Shown here in pieces: positions 29,258-45,241 of a DNA stretch of 64,000 bases. The notes under the pieces were generated by a model. The model saw nothing but the letters and a program-made list of their open reading frames with translations. It was not told where the DNA came from and did no database searches. The position numbers and the translations under genes were made by a program. Positions within the stretch are counted from its first letter, which is position 1, and the number at the start of each line of letters is the position of its first letter. The DNA is taken from NCBI GenBank assembly GCA_038501195.1, contig JBBPUQ010000004.1, positions 434,001 through 498,000 on the forward strand, written 5' to 3'. The DNA is from Nemania diffusa. Its lineage: Eukaryota > Ascomycota > Sordariomycetes > Xylariales > Xylariaceae.

Positions 29258-32200
29258 CTTTTTTTTTAAAAAAAAATAGCTTGTTTATAAATTATAAAAA
29301 TTAAATATATAAGTTTTAATTAATTACTTTTTAATAAAAAAAAAAATCGTTTTAAATATTTATTATATTATTAATTGCTAAGCTTTTTTTTTTTAAGTTA
29401 TAATATAGCTTTTTTATATATTAATATTGCTGTTTTTTTTAATATTGCATTTTAAACGTATTTTTTATACGCTTTTTTTTTTTTTTATAAAGTTAATAAA
29501 TTATTGTTTTTATAAAGTTTTTTAATAATATTATTTTAAACTATTTATAATTAATTATTTAATTTTAATAAAAGTTTAGTTATATTTAAATTGTTATTAT
29601 AAAATTTTTTTAATAATATAGAGTTATTTTAAAAGTTTTTAATATAATATTATTTGTTATTAATATTTTAGCTTTTTTAATTAATTTAATATTATAATTT
29701 TTAATAATATAGTTACATTATATATACTTTTTTTATTTTAAATTTTTTTTTGTTTTTAAGTTTAAATATTTTATTTTTAAAATTATTGTTTTTTTAACTT
29801 ATTAACAAATTATTAAAATATTTTTATAATTAATTAATATAATATTAATTAATTGTTTTTTATAAAAAAAAAACTTATAATATAAATATATTGCTATTTT
29901 TTTTTAAAATTTTATATATTTATTATATTATTAAATAATTAAACTTGTTTAAAAATTTATTAATTATTTAAAACTGTTGTTTTTTTAATATAAATATATA
30001 GTTGCTTATATTAAAATTAAAGTTTTAATATTTTTTGTTAGTTTATATAATTATATAATATTATATATATTTTAATCTTTTTTTTATAAAGTTTATAAAT
30101 TATATAATTTTTTATGTTTTATTTTAAATGTTAAACTATAATATTTTTTTAGCTATTAATAAGTTTTTTAATTTTTTTTAAATTATATGATTTTTTTAAT
30201 TAAAATAAAATAGTATAAAAAAACTTATTTCGATTTTATAAAAAAATAGTTTTATAAATTTATAAAATAATAATGTTTATATATAGTTTATTATAAAAAT
30301 TTATTTAAACTAATTATTTTAATAATAGTTAATATAAAACTAAAACTATTAATTTAAATATTTATTTATAATTTTAGCTTATTTTATAGTTTTATAATAA
30401 TTTATAAATATTAAAATATATTGAACTTTTATAATTTTATATAATTTATTTATAAAAATAAATATAAACTAAAGTTTTTTGTTAAAAATTATTATAATTA
30501 ATATTTTAAAAACTTTAAAAAAACTTTTATAATATATTTATATAATATTTTTTATAATTATTTATAAAATATATAATATAATTTATACTTTTTTTTTTAA
30601 TCAATTTATTATAATTAATATATTATTAAAACTATGTTTATTTTTAAACATTTATTTAAAATTTACAACTAAGTATTTTTAAATATAGTTTGAAATAAAA
30701 AAAAAAGTAAACTTATTAAATGTTTTATTATATAAAACTTTTATAAAGCAGCATTTTATACAATTAAAAATGTATATATTATAATATTTTTTAAGCTTAA
30801 ACTATTAATAACATTTTATAAAAAGCTTATATGTTTTTTTTTTTTTTAAATATATAATAAATATTTTATTATATATTTTTTAAATAAATTAAATATATAA
30901 ATATAAAAAGTTAAAAATTATAAATTTTTTATTATAAATAATTAAACTATTAATTAATTATTATAAGTTATTTTTATTAGCAAAAGTTTTTTTATAATAG
31001 ATTTTTATACTAAAGTTTTTTTTGTTTTTTTTAAATATTTTTATAATTAGTTAAAAATTTAATAAAGCTTTTATGTTTTTTTGTAGTTTTATAATAAATA
31101 ATTTGACTTAAAACATTATTTATATAAATATATTATAAACTATATTATTTAACAGTTGAAAAATTATTAAGTATTTTTATGTTTTTTTTTTTTTTTTATA
31201 TATAATAAAATTTTTGTGTTTTTTTATTAAAGCATTAGCTAGTACGTTTTTTTTTTTAAAATAGTAAATAATATAAAAGTTATATTTTATAAATAGTTTT
31301 ATTTATTTTATTTGTTATAAATTTAAATACTATTTTTAACTAAAATATTTTAAAGTTTAATAATTTGTTATTATTAAAAAAAGCTTAATATAGCTACTAA
31401 TTAATTCAAGTTGCTATTTTTTAAAAACTAAAAATATTGTAAATATTTTTTTATTAAAAATTTTATAATTTAATTTAATATTATATAAAGTTTTAAAATA
31501 ATATATAATAAAATATTAGTTATTTTTATATTTTTAAAATAAAATATTTATAGTTATATTATTAAAAGTATTAGTTTTAATTTTAATAAATAAACTATAT
31601 TTATAATATTATAATATTAAATAAAATATAAAACTTTTTTTTAGTTGTAAAAATATTTAATTATATTTATTAGTTTATAAAAAAGCTATTTTTTTTTTTA
31701 TTAGTTATATTATAAAACTAGCGATTTAACTGTAATTTTTTATAAACTTTTTATAAAAATTGTAAAATTTTAAAAAAAACTATATTTTTTTTACAGTTGT
31801 AAAAGCTTTTTAATTTTTTACTACTTTTATTTTAATTAAATTAATTTAAATATTATTTATATTAATAATATATTTTAAAAATTTAATTTTTATAATATAA
31901 AATTTAAACTTTTTTAAATTTATTTAAAATTTTATAATATATAATTGTTGTAATATTATTTGTATATATTTTTAATAATTTTTTAAATTAATTAAATAAA
32001 TAAATATATTGTTTATATATATATTATAAAAATTATTTAAATAATTAAATAATATATTATTAATATATTTTTAAAATATAATAAAGCTATTAATAAAACT
32101 AAATAAAAATATTTTGTATTTAAAAAATTTATAACAAATATAAAAAATTATTAAGTTTTTTTATTTAAGTTTTATATATATTTAATTAAATATTTGTTTT

Positions 32201-35200
32201 ATATTTAATTTAATAAATATATTAGTTTTAAAAAGTTATAATAGTATTTTTTTAATTAAAAGTAAAAAATATTTGTTTTTTTTTATTAATTTATTAAGTT
32301 TTTGATAATTTATATAAAATTTAAACTTTTTTTTTAGTTTTTTTATAAATAATATAAAAAAAACATAAAATATATTATTAAGCTTAATAAATCTTTTATA
32401 TAAATTATTAATTAAATATTTACAAATAGTTTTTAATTTATTTAATAATATTTTATATAAAAAACTGTAATAAAAATTATTAAAAGTTTTATTTTTAATA
32501 AATTTTATTTTGTAATTTATTTTAAGTTAATAAAACAGAAAAATGTTAAAATTTATTTTATTAAATATATATAGTAAATTATAATATTTTTCGAAAATTA
32601 TTTACAAAGTTTTTTTATAAAGTTTTTTTTTTTTTTTATTAAAAAAAGCTTTTTTTTTATTATTAATAAACTTATTAATTTTGTAAATAGTTGTAATTTA
32701 TACTTTTTATATAAAATTATTATATAAAACTATTATATTAAATATAGCTATAATAATATTAGCTATTTTTATTAAAAATTTAGTTTTATATTATTTTAGT
32801 TTGTTTTGTTATATTTTATAAAAATTTAAACTATTAATTTTTTAATACAAAGTAATTTTTTTGTTTTTTTTTTAAGTTTTTTTTTTTTTTAATTTTGCAG
32901 AAAAAATTAAGCTATTATTTAAGTTGCGTTATATTTTAGTTATGTTTTTTTTAATAAAGTTAAATTATTTAATAATCAAAATTTGAAGTACTATTTAATT
33001 TTTTTTAACATTTTTTTACTAGTATAATTGTTATTTCTTTTTTTTAAAAAGCTTTATATTTTAATAATTGATATTTGTTTAATACTTAAAGCTTATAAAC
33101 TATATTTTTATTTAATTTATACTTAAGTTTTAATTAAAATATTAATTAAAAAAATAATTAAGTAAAAATATTAGTTTATATTTTTAGTAGTTAAAAAATA
33201 TATTATATTTTTAAAACTAAAGTTTTTTAATAATTATTTTATATATTTAAAAAAATATTATTGCTAAAAGTATATTTTTGAACTTTTTTTTTTATATTTG
33301 TAAAAATATTAGTAAAACAGTTTTAATATTTTGTTTTTTTTTACTATTATATTTAAAAATTAGCTAAAAACAAAATTAAGTAATTATAAAAAAGTTTAGT
33401 ATTTTTATAATTTTTTTTACAAATAGTATATTTATGTTTATATATATATTTATTTTTATATTTTTGAAAAAATTTTTAGTAGTTAATAAAAATTTATTAT
33501 TGCTTATAGTATATATATATAATAAAAGTTATTTTTTTAAATATTTATTTATTAAGTTTAATTTGTTATTTATATAATTTTTTTGTAATACTTTTTTTAA
33601 ACAGAAGTTTAATTTATTTAAAATTATTTTTTTAATATTTTATTTTTTTTAGTTTTTTTTATAACATTTTTTAAAACTTTTGCTTTATTATAAAAGCTAA
33701 TAAATATAGTTACAATGTTTTATAAATATGTTTTTTTTTTAGTACTATTTAATAAATAGTTTTTTAAAACATGTTTTTTTTACTAGCAGTTAAAACATTT
33801 ATTCTTTTTTGTTAGCTTTAATAATTTAAAATTGTTTAAAATGTTGCAGTTTTAAATTATTAAAGTTCTAATATTATTGTTATTAATTTTAAAGTTATTA
33901 TTTTTATTATTAATAATATTTTTTAAAAAGTTATTAATATTACTATAAATAATATATTAATTAAATTTGTTTATATTGCTAAAAAAAATTAACTAATTAG
34001 TTTTATATTTAATGTTATATTTTTTGTTATTTATATATATTTAATAAATTAACTAAATATAAAGTTTAATATATTAATTAAAAAAAATATTGTTATTTAA
34101 ATAAGTAAAAAAAGTACTTAATAGTTTATTAAACAATTTATTTTTAAAGTACTTTTTTTATTTTTTTTTTTTTAACTTAGTTTTTTTAACTAATTAAACA
34201 AAGTTAATTTTAAAATTAAAAAAAATAATTAAAATATAGTTATTAAAATTAAAAAACTTTTATTTTAACTTAAACTTTTTGCTAATATTTATATTTTTAT
34301 AACTTTTTTTTAAATAGTTAAAAAGTGCTTTAATAATAATTAATTAATTAAAATAACTTTTAATTAAGTATAAAAGTAAATATTTAATAATTTTACTATT
34401 AATATAAGCTTTAATATTAGTTATTTTTGTAGTATTATTAACAAACTAATTTTTGTTAATAATTAGTCGACTTTTTATAGCATATAATTATATTTTAAAT
34501 TTAATATTATTTTTATTTTTGTTATTATAAAAAATAAATATAAATATTTTAGCTAATTTATAAAATTTTTTATTTGTTTAAATAAATTTTAAAATATTAC
34601 TTTTATAAAAAAGTAAATTAATAATATATTAATTAGTTTTATTTAATAATTTTTAAATATAGTTATATTTAGTAATAGCTACTTTTAACTTTTAAAACAA
34701 ATAATTAATAGTTTATTTAAAATAAAAATTAAAAACAAGTTTTTTTTTATTGTTTTTTATTAAATAGTTTAATTGTTTTTTTTTATTAACTATAATTTTA
34801 CTAAACTTTTTAGTTTAATTAATAAAAATTTTTATATATTAAATAAACAGTATAATTAAATTATACAAATTTTTAGCTTGTTATTAATATATTATTATTA
34901 TTAAAAATTTAATTTTTATTTTTTAAAATAAAGTGTTAAAATGTTTAATTAAGTTAGTAAAAGTATTTTTATTAATTAATTTGTTAAATTTAAGCCAAGT
35001 TTTTTTTTTTAACAAAATAATAAAAATAAAAAAAAAAGCAATTTTATTAAATTTATATAATTTAATAACATATTTTTTTAACAAATAGTTAATTTTTTAA
35101 AAAAAGTTTTTTTAGTTTAAAATATAATATTTATATATAAAAAAAAAGTTTTATATTTAGTTCTAAAAACTTTTTATTAAAAAAACTAAAATAATTAGTT

Positions 35201-35491
35201 TATTATTATTTTTAGTTTTTATAATAACTAAAGCGTTTTAACTAAGTTTTTTAAAATATATTTAAATATTAGTTTTTATATAAAAAGTTAAAAAAAGCTG
35301 CTTATTATTTATAATTATAAACAGTTATAATTTATTAAAAGTTAAATTAATTTGTTTTTTAGCTTGCTGTTTAAAAATAGTATGTTTTTTAAATATTAAT
35401 ACTATTGTAATAATTAATTATAGTTTAATTTTTTTATAAAAAATATTTAAAAGTAGTTTTTATGCTTTATAAATATAAATAATTTATAAAT

Positions 35492-35727
35492 TGTTATACA
35501 AAGTTTATAAAAAAAGCAGAGCTTTAAACAAATAAAGCTATATTATATAAAAAATTTATAAATAAAAAAAAAAAAAAAAAAGTTAGAAATTTTTCTATAA
35601 AAAAATTGTTTATATATATATATATAAAACAGTTTAAAGTAGCAGTAAATAAAATTATTTATTTAATTAAGTAATAAAGCTATTTAATTTATTTAAATAA
35701 TTAAATTAGTTATAATTAACTATAATT
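35492..35727. repeat. Right LTR of the 29022-35727 element
   Basis: Partner of 29022-29257, followed by the TTTAT target duplication and then by sequence that continues the interrupted element. Confidence 0.85.
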
Positions 35728-37833
35728 TTTATTATTAAAACTAAATTTTTTATTTTTATATAAATAATTAAAAAAGTTATATATATTAATTAATTTATTA
35801 ATAAATTTAATATTAATTTTAATAATTAATATATATATATTTAATATAATAATTAATAAATTATAAAATTAATTATTAAAAAAATAATAGTTTTATATAT
35901 TAAATTAAAATATATAAATATATATAATTATTAATTATATTAAAAAATTAAATATAAAAGTTTTATAATAAAATATATATTTATTAATAAAATAATTATT
36001 AATAAATTTATTAAAGTTTTTATATTTTAAAAATAATTTATATTTTTAATATAATTAAAACTAATTATATTTTTTTATTAATTTAAATTTTTTATAAATA
36101 TTTTAATTATTATTAATTAATTTAAAAATTAATTAATAAATAAAAAATTAATAAAATAATTATAAAATAAATAATTATAATTAATAATTATTTAAAATAA
36201 ATTAATTAAATAAAAATAAAAAAAATAAAAATAATATAATTTAAAACTTATTAAACTATATATATTTAAAAAAAAAAAAAAAAAACTATTTAAAAAATAT
36301 TTTTTATATATAAACAATTTTATTATTGCAATAATTTATATTTAATTTAAAAACTTTAACTAGTTATTTTTTTTTTTTTTTTTTTTTATTTTTTTTTTTT
36401 TTTTTTTTTTATATGTTTTATATTAACTTTTAATAAATTTAAAAAAATATAAACAATAATATAAAAAATAATAAATTTAATAATAAAAATATTATTAATA
36501 AAAATATTATATAAAATATAAAAAATTTAATAAATATTAATAAATTTAAATTAATTAATTAATTAAAACTATATTAATTAAAAAAAAGTTATTTATATAG
36601 TTTTATATATATAATTATTAAAATAATATATATAATAATTATTATAGTTTATAATTTTTTAATAAATTTTATTTAAATAATTTTTAAAAATATTATAAAT
36701 TATTTTAAAAAATTATATTAAATTATTATAAAAATATTATTAATTAATAATTAATAAATATATAAATTTATAAAAAAATAAATATAATAAATATTATAAA
36801 AAAAAATATAAATATATAAATAGTTTATAAATATTTTAATAGTTTTAAAAAAAAAACTAATATAATTAATATTATATTTTTATTAAAATATTTATAAATA
36901 TTTAATATATTTATTATTAATTTATTAAAATTAAAAATAATAATAAAAAAAATAAATAAATAAATTTATTAATAAAATATAATAAATATAAATAAAAATA
37001 TATTTATTATTATAAAAATTTAATAATAAAATATAATAAATATAAATAAAAATATATATATTATTATAAATATTAAAATATAAAAAAAAACAAAAAAAAC
37101 AATAATAAAAAACTTTTTTATTTTTATTTTTATTTTTTTTTAAAAAAAAAATATAATAATAATAATAATATAAATATTTTATAAAACTTGTTAGTAATTT
37201 TTTAAAAATATATAAATAAATAATTTATTAAAAAAAAATATTTTTTTTATTTTTTTTTAAAAAAAAAAAAAAAATTAAACAATTTATATATATAATAATA
37301 ATATTTTTAAAATATAAAATTAAATTATTTATAAAAAATAATAAAAAAAAACTATAATATAATAATTTTTATAATATTAATAAATTATTTAATTATTATA
37401 TATAAATATATAATTTTATAATATTTATTAAATAAATAATTATTTAAAAAAATTTATAAATTAATTAATAAATAATTTTTTTATTTAATTGTAATAAATA
37501 TATAATATAAATATAAAAATATATATATTAAAATAATTAAAAAAAAAAAAAAAAAAAAATTAAAAATTTTTAATAAATGTAATTATATTTATATTTAATA
37601 TATTATATATTATTTAATAATTAAATAATAATATATTAATTTATTTAATAATATATTTATATAATATAAATTATTTATTTATTATAATATATTTAATAAT
37701 ATATTTTAAATTTTATATTATATATTATAAAGTTTTATTATTTATTATAAATATAAATATATTTATTATTAATTATAAAAATAATTATATAATATAAAAA
37801 AAAAATATTAAAATATTTATTTTTAAAAAAATA

Positions 37834-38017
37834 TATTAAATTTAAGCTTTTTTAAAAAAGTTTAAAATTTATATATAAAAAATATATATTAATTATATAA
37901 ATAATATAATTAATATTAAATAGTTTATATAATATATAAAAAACGTTTATTAAATAATTGCTTTAAATTAAAGCTAGTTATTAATATAATATTAAAACAT
38001 ATATATAAAATTTAATA
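37834..38017 (+). repeat. 184-bp LTR, right end of the left copy
   Basis: Direct repeat of 24186-24369, followed by TTTAT. It lies on one side of the centre of the large inverted repeat. Confidence 0.85.
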
Positions 38018-38103
38018 TTTATTATATTTATGCTTTTTTAATACAAGTTTTACTTACTACAATTATAATATTTTAAAATATATTATAAACAATAGCTTTT
38101 AGT
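38018..38103. other. 86-bp spacer between the two inverted elements
   Basis: It holds one half of each element's target duplication (TTTAT at 38018-38022, TTAGT at 38099-38103). The remaining 76 bp continue the repeat that precedes 24181. It is pre-insertion sequence left between two independent insertions. Confidence 0.75.
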
Positions 38104-38287
38104 TATTAAATTTAGTATATATACTTTAATATTATATTAATAACTAGTTTTAATTTAAAGCAATTATTTAATAAGTTTTTTTTATATATTATATAAATTA
38201 TTTAATATTAATTATATTGTTTATATAATTAATATATATTTTTTATATATAAACTTTAAATTTTTTAAAAAAAGTTTAAATTTAATA
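38104..38287 (-). repeat. 184-bp LTR, inner end of the right copy
   Basis: Reverse complement of 37834-38017 and direct partner of 45242-45425. Fully AT-rich. Confidence 0.85.
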
Positions 38288-38563
38288 TATTTTTTTAAAA
38301 ATAAATATTTTAATATTTTTTTTTATATTATATAATTATTTTTATAATTAATAATAAATATATTTATATTTATAATAAATAATAAAACTTTATAATATAT
38401 AATATAAAATTTAAAATATATTATTAAATATATTATAATAAATAAATAATTTATATTATATAAATATATTATTAAATAAATTAATATATTATTATTTAAT
38501 TATTAAATAATATATAATATATTAAATATAAATATAATTAAATTTATTAAAAATTTTTAGTTT

Positions 38564-38610
<47 letters not shown>

Positions 38611-41600
38611 ATTTTAATATATATATTTTTATATTTATATTATATATTTATTACAATTAAATAAAAAAATTATTTATTAATTAATTTATAAATTTTTTAA
38701 ATAATTATTTATTTAATAAATATTATAAAATTATATATTTATATATAATAATTAAATAATTTATTAATATTATAAAAACTATTATATTATAACTTTTTTT
38801 TATTATTTTTTATAAATAATTTAATTTTATATTTTATAAATATTATTAATATATATATAAATTGTTTAATTTTTTTTTTTTTTTTAAAAAAAAAAATAAA
38901 AAAAAAACTTTTTTTTAATAAATTATTTATTTATATATTTTTAAAAAGTTATTAATAAATTTTATAAAATATTTATATTATTATTATTATTATAATTTTT
39001 TTTTTTAAAAAAATAAAAAAATAAAAACAAAAAAGCTTTTTTTATTATTATTTTTGTTATTTTTTTTATATTTTAATATTTATAATAATATATATATTTT
39101 TATTTATATTTATTATATTTTATTATTAAATTTTTATAATAATAAATATATTTTTATTTATATTTATTATATTTTATTAATAAATTTATTTATTTATTTT
39201 TTTTATTATTATTTTTAATTTTAATAAATTAATAATAAATATATTAAATATTTATAAATATTTTAATAAAAATATAATATTAATTATATTAGTTTTTTTT
39301 TTAAAACTATTAAAATATTTATAAATTATTTATATATTTATATTTTTTTTTATAATATTTATTATATTTATTTTTTATAAATTTATATATTTATTAATTA
39401 TTAATTAATAATATTTTTATAATAATTTAATATAATTTTTTAAAATAATTTATAAAACTTTTTATTTATAATATATTTATAATATTTTTAAAAATTATTT
39501 AAATAAAATTTATTAAAAAATTATAAACTATAATAATTATTATATATATTATTTTAATAGTTATATATATAAAATTATATAAATAGTTTTTTTTTAATTA
39601 ATATAATTTTAATTAATTAATTAATTTAAATTTATTAATATTTATTAAATTTTTTATATTTTATATAATATTTTTATTAATAATATTTTTATTATTAAAT
39701 TTATTATTTTTTATATTATTATTTATATTTTTTTAAATTTATTAAAAATTAATATAAAATATATAAAAAAAAAAAAAAAAAAAATAACTAATTAAAGTTT
39801 TTAAATTAAATATAAACTATTATAGTAATAAAATTATTTATATATATAAAAAATACTTTTTAAACAAGTTTTTTTTTTTTTTTTTTTAAATATATATAGT
39901 TTAATAAATTTTAAATTATATTATTTTTATTTTTTTTATTTTTATTTAATTAGTTTATTTTAAATAATTATTAATTATAACTATTTATTTTATAATTATT
40001 TTATTAATTTTTTATTTATTAATTAATTTTTAAATTAATTAATAATAATTAAAACATTTATAAAAAATTTAAATTAATAAAAAAATATAACTAATTTTAA
40101 TTATATTAAAAATATAAACTATTTTTAAAATATAAAAATTTTAATAAATTTATTAATAATTATTTTATTAATAAATATATATTTTATTATAAAGTTTTTA
40201 TATTTAATTTTTTAATATAATTAATAATTATATATATTTATATATTTTAATTTAATATATAAAACTATTATTTTTTTAATAATTAATTTTATAATTTATT
40301 AATTATTATATTAAATATATATATATTAGCTATTAAAATTAATATTAAATTTATTAATTAATTAATTAATATATATAACTTTTTTAATTATTTATATAAA
40401 AATAAAAAGTTTAATTTTAATAATAAATATAATAATTATATTTTATTTATTAATTTTTTATTTTATAATATTATTAAAAAGTTTTATAATATAAATTTAA
40501 AAATTTTTTTAATTAAAAATATTATTATTAAATAAAATATTATTAATTATTATAAAATTATTTTTATTATTAAATTATAAAATATAAAATTAAATATTTA
40601 ATAAATAAAATAAAAGTTTATTTATTATTTTATAATATTTAAATAATAAATTATAATTAAAACAAATTAATTATAAAGTTTTAAATATTATATTAAAATA
40701 TATAATTATTATAATATATAATATAAACTTTATTTTTTATTAAAATAAATAAATATTAATTAAAGTTATAATTTTTTTATAAAAAAAAAACTTATTAATT
40801 TTTATTAAAATATTTAAATAAATATTAAATATTAAACTTTTTAATTTAATAATTTTTTTAATATAAAAAATTTAAAAAAATTATAAAAAGTTTTTTTATT
40901 TATTTTTTATAATTTTTATTTTTAAAAATTATTATAAATTGTTTTTTTTTATAAAATTATATTTAATTTTTAAAGCTTTAATTATTTTATTAATTATTTT
41001 TTAATTTTTTTTTTTATAAATTATTATTATATTATTAATATAAATAAATAATAATATTTTATTTTTAAAAAATAACAAAATTTATAAAATATAAAAGTAA
41101 ATTTTATTTTATAAAATAATTTAATAAATTTTTTTTATTATAATAAAAAAAACTTTTATAATTTATATAAAATTTATTATAATTAAATTATTATTTTAAA
41201 TTTTTAATAATTTAATAATATATATATATAAACTTTTTTTATTAATTTAATATTAATAAATATATTTATAATATTATATTATTTAAATTTTAAATTAAAT
41301 TTAATAATAATAGCTATTAATATTTTAAATAATTTTTTTATTAATATATTAATATAAATATTTTTTTATTATAATTAAATTATTAGTTTTTTTATATTAT
41401 TAAATAAATTTTATATTTATTATAATAATTATATTTATTAAATTTATATATATATATTTATATATAAATAAATATTAAATTCTTTTATAAAAAATTTTTT
41501 AAAATTTTTTTTTAAATATTTATTTTAATATAATTTTATAAATATATATATTTAATTTTATAAAAATAATTTTTTAATAAATAATTAATAAATTTATTAT

Positions 41601-44600
41601 ATTATTTTAATAAAAAAAATAAATTTTAATAATAAATTTTTATTTTTTAAAATAATAGTTTTTAAAAATAAATTTTTTAGTAATAATTAAATAATTTAAA
41701 AAAGTTTTTTTTTTTTAAATAATTTTATTAATATTTAATATTTATAATATTTTGTTATAAAAAATATTAATTAATTTATTTTTAATATTTAATATTTAAA
41801 ATTAATTATTTATATATATATAAGTTTTAAAAAAATTTATAATTTATTTAAAAGTTTTTTTTTTATAAATTTTTTTAAAAGCTAATTTTTTATTATTAAT
41901 AAAACTTTTTATAATATTAAATATTTATAATAAATTATTATAACTATATATAATATTTTTTAATAAATAAATTTATTATTTTTTTATTATTAATTTATTA
42001 TTAATATATAATATATTATAAAATTTTATTAAATAAAAATAAATAATTTAATTATTTTATAATAAATTAAAAAATAATATTTTAATTTAAGTTTATAATT
42101 TATTTTTAATATATTTTTTTTTTAAATAAAAATCGAAATAATTAAATTAAAAAATTATTAAATTTAATAATATAATAAAAAAATATATAAAAAATATTAA
42201 AAGTTTTAATTTAAATTTAATATTTATATAAAAATATATTTTTTTTAAATAACTTTTTAAAATATTAATTATAAATTTGTTTTCTTTTTTATTTTATAAA
42301 ATTAAAATTTTTTAATATATTTTTTAATAATATATTATTATATTTATTATTTTTTAAATAATTTTTTATATTTTTGTTTAATTTAAAATTATTTTAATAT
42401 ATAATTTTTTTAATTAATATTTTATAAACTTTTAAAAAAATTTTAAAAAATTTATTTTTAAACTTATTTAAATTTTTATTAAAAAATTTATTTTTATTAA
42501 AAATTATATTTTTAATAACAATTATTTTATTTTTTTATAATAATTATATATAATAAATATTAATAAATTAATAATTTATTAAATAGTTTATTTAAATTTT
42601 AAAATTAAATTTTTAATATTTATATTTTTTTTATTTAATTTATTAAATTATAATAAATATTATATAATTAAAAAATTTTAAATAAATAAATAATAAGTTT
42701 TTTTTATAACTTATTATATTTTATAAATTATTAAAATAAAAATAAAACTTTTTATAAAAAATTTATTAATAATTAATTTATTTAAATATTTAATTATATA
42801 AATAAATTATTATATAAATTATTTTAATTTATAAAAATAAAAAAAATTTATAACTATTATATATAAAATTTATTTTTAATTTAATAATAATTTTTATTTT
42901 TTTAGTTTTATTATTAAAATTTTAAATATATAATAATAAAATTTTAAAAATAATGCTATATTTTTTAATAATTAATTTATTAAAATAAATAATTTTTTAT
43001 TTTAAATTAATAAATTTATTATTATATTTAATAGTTTTTATTTTAATATTAAAATAATAATTTATATATTTAATATAATTTTTAAAAATTATTTATATAA
43101 TATTTATAAATTTATTATTAATATAATAATTTTATATATAATTTAAATATTAATTAATTATTAATATTATTTTTTAAAAGTATTTCTTTTAATTAAATTT
43201 ATTATATTTATAAAAATTAATTATTAAATATATATTTATTTTTATAATTTTTAAATAAATATTTTATATTATTTTATAATATATTTTTATTTTATTATAA
43301 ATTATATAATTAATAATATAAATTTTATTATTAAAATATAATATAATTATTACTTTTTTAATATAAATTAATAATTGTTTTAATAATTTAAATTTTAAAT
43401 ATTTAAACTATTAATATTAATAATATAAACTTATTTTAATTTTTAATTTTTTTATATAAAAATTTAATAAGTTTTTTTATATATAAAAAATATAAATTAT
43501 AAATTATATTAAAAAATATTTTATTATATATTAATTATATATATAAATTAAAAAATATAAAAATATTTTTTAATAATACTTTAAAAAATTAAATTTAAAT
43601 TTATTTTTTTAATAAATTTTTATATAATTTAAAATTTATAAAAATATTAAATTTATAATTATTTTTAAATAATAAATTATATTATATAATTTATATATAA
43701 TATATTTTTTTAAGCTTTAAATTTTTATATCGATTTTTTTATAGCTATATATATAAATTATATTATTTTTTACTATTATTATATTTTTAAAATTAGTTTT
43801 TTTTAAATTTAAAAAATAATTTAATATATTAAAAATATATAAAAAAGTTTTTAAATTTATTATAATTAAATTTTTTAATAAATAAATTAATAAGTTTTTT
43901 TTTTATAAATTAAAAATATTTTTAATTTAAATTATTAAAAGTTTTAAAAGTTAATTTTTTTTTTTTATAGTTTTAAATTTATTTTTTTTAAGCTTTTTTT
44001 TTTATATTATTATTTTATATATTTTATTATTTATTTTATAACTTTATTAATATTTAATTATAATTTACCGATATTTTTAATAATTATATTTAAAATTTAA
44101 TTATTAAATTTATTTTTAAAAAAAATAAACTAATATTTAACTATTAAATAATATTTATAATATATTATATAATTAATAATATTAAAAAAAAATTTTTTAT
44201 TATTTATATAAATATTTATTTTAAAATATTTATAAAAATTATTTTATAAATTATTTTAAATATTTTTTTATTATTTATTTTGTTTAAAATTGCTATAACG
44301 TTTTCGTTTTTTTTTTTTTTTAATAAAACTATTTTTAATAATTTTATTACTTTTAATTAATAAATTTATTTTTATTTTATTTTTTTTAAAATATAAAAAA
44401 TGTTTTTTTTTTTATAAACTTTTTATTAATTTTTATAATATTTAAAACTATTGTTTTATAATATAATTTAAAAGTTATAATATAATAATTTAATATATTA
44501 TTAATAATTTTAATGTTATAAATATTTTAAAATTTAATAGTTTAAATAAAATAAATAATTTAAAAAAATTTTTTAAAATTAATAATAAATTTAAAAAATT

Positions 44601-45241
44601 TAATAATATTAATATTTTTAATATTTATTTTAATAATTTTATTTAATTATTTATTAATTTATTTAATAAAATTTTTAATAAACTTTATTATTATTAAATA
44701 TATAAAATTTTTATATTTTTGTTTATATTTAAATTTAAAAATTTATTATATTATTATATCAAATTTTTTTAATTTATTATATTATTTATTAATTATTTTA
44801 TTTATTTTTATATATATTAGTTTATAATTAAAATATATTATTTTATATATTTATTTAATAAATTTAATAAATTTTATTTAATAAATATTATAATGTTTTA
44901 TTATTATATTATAACTTTATTTAATAATTAAATAAAATATTTATTAAAAAATAATAAACTTAATAATTAATATATTAAAAAAGTTAATATTTATATTTAC
45001 AAATTTTATTATTGCTAATATATTTAGCTGTTTTAGTTAAAAAATTTATATAAATTTAAAAATTAAATAAATTTATAAATTTTTATTATATACTTTTATA
45101 ATAAAGTTTTTTTTTTATAAATAAAAATTATTAAAAAAATAAAAAATAATTGCAATAAAAGTTACTATTTTAATAATTTTATTAGTTATATATATATAGT
45201 TTATTATTTAATAAAATATAAAAATTAATAAAACTTTTAAT

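Larger units (their letters stand above)
29022..35727. mobile_element. Nested LTR retrotransposon with TTTAT target duplication
   Basis: Direct repeats of about 236 bp (29022-29257 and 35492-35727) begin TGTTATATAAAG and TGTTATACAAAG and enclose about 6.2 kb. TTTAT precedes the left LTR (29017-29021) and follows the right one (35728-35732). The same site without the insertion is kept in the inverted copy, where it appears as ATAAA at 40423-40427 with matching flanks on both sides. This makes the insertion and its boundaries firm to within a base or two. It is younger than the element it interrupts. Superfamily not readable. Confidence 0.88.
24186..38017 (+). mobile_element. LTR retrotransposon, left copy of the inverted pair, split by a nested element
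   Basis: 184-bp direct repeats lie at 24186-24369 and 37834-38017. The left LTR begins TGTTAAATTTAAGCT and the right one TATTAAATTTAAGCT; the least mutated copy, at 45425 on the other strand, reads TGTTGGATTTGAGCC. Flanks are TTTAC (24181-24185) and TTTAT (38018-38022), a 5-bp duplication differing by one C-to-T. Subtracting the nested element and its duplicated TTTAT leaves about 7.1 kb. The plus sign is only relative to the copy at 38104-45425; the coding strand is unknown. The TGTTGG start and short LTR resemble Ty1/copia, which is inference only. Confidence 0.85.
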
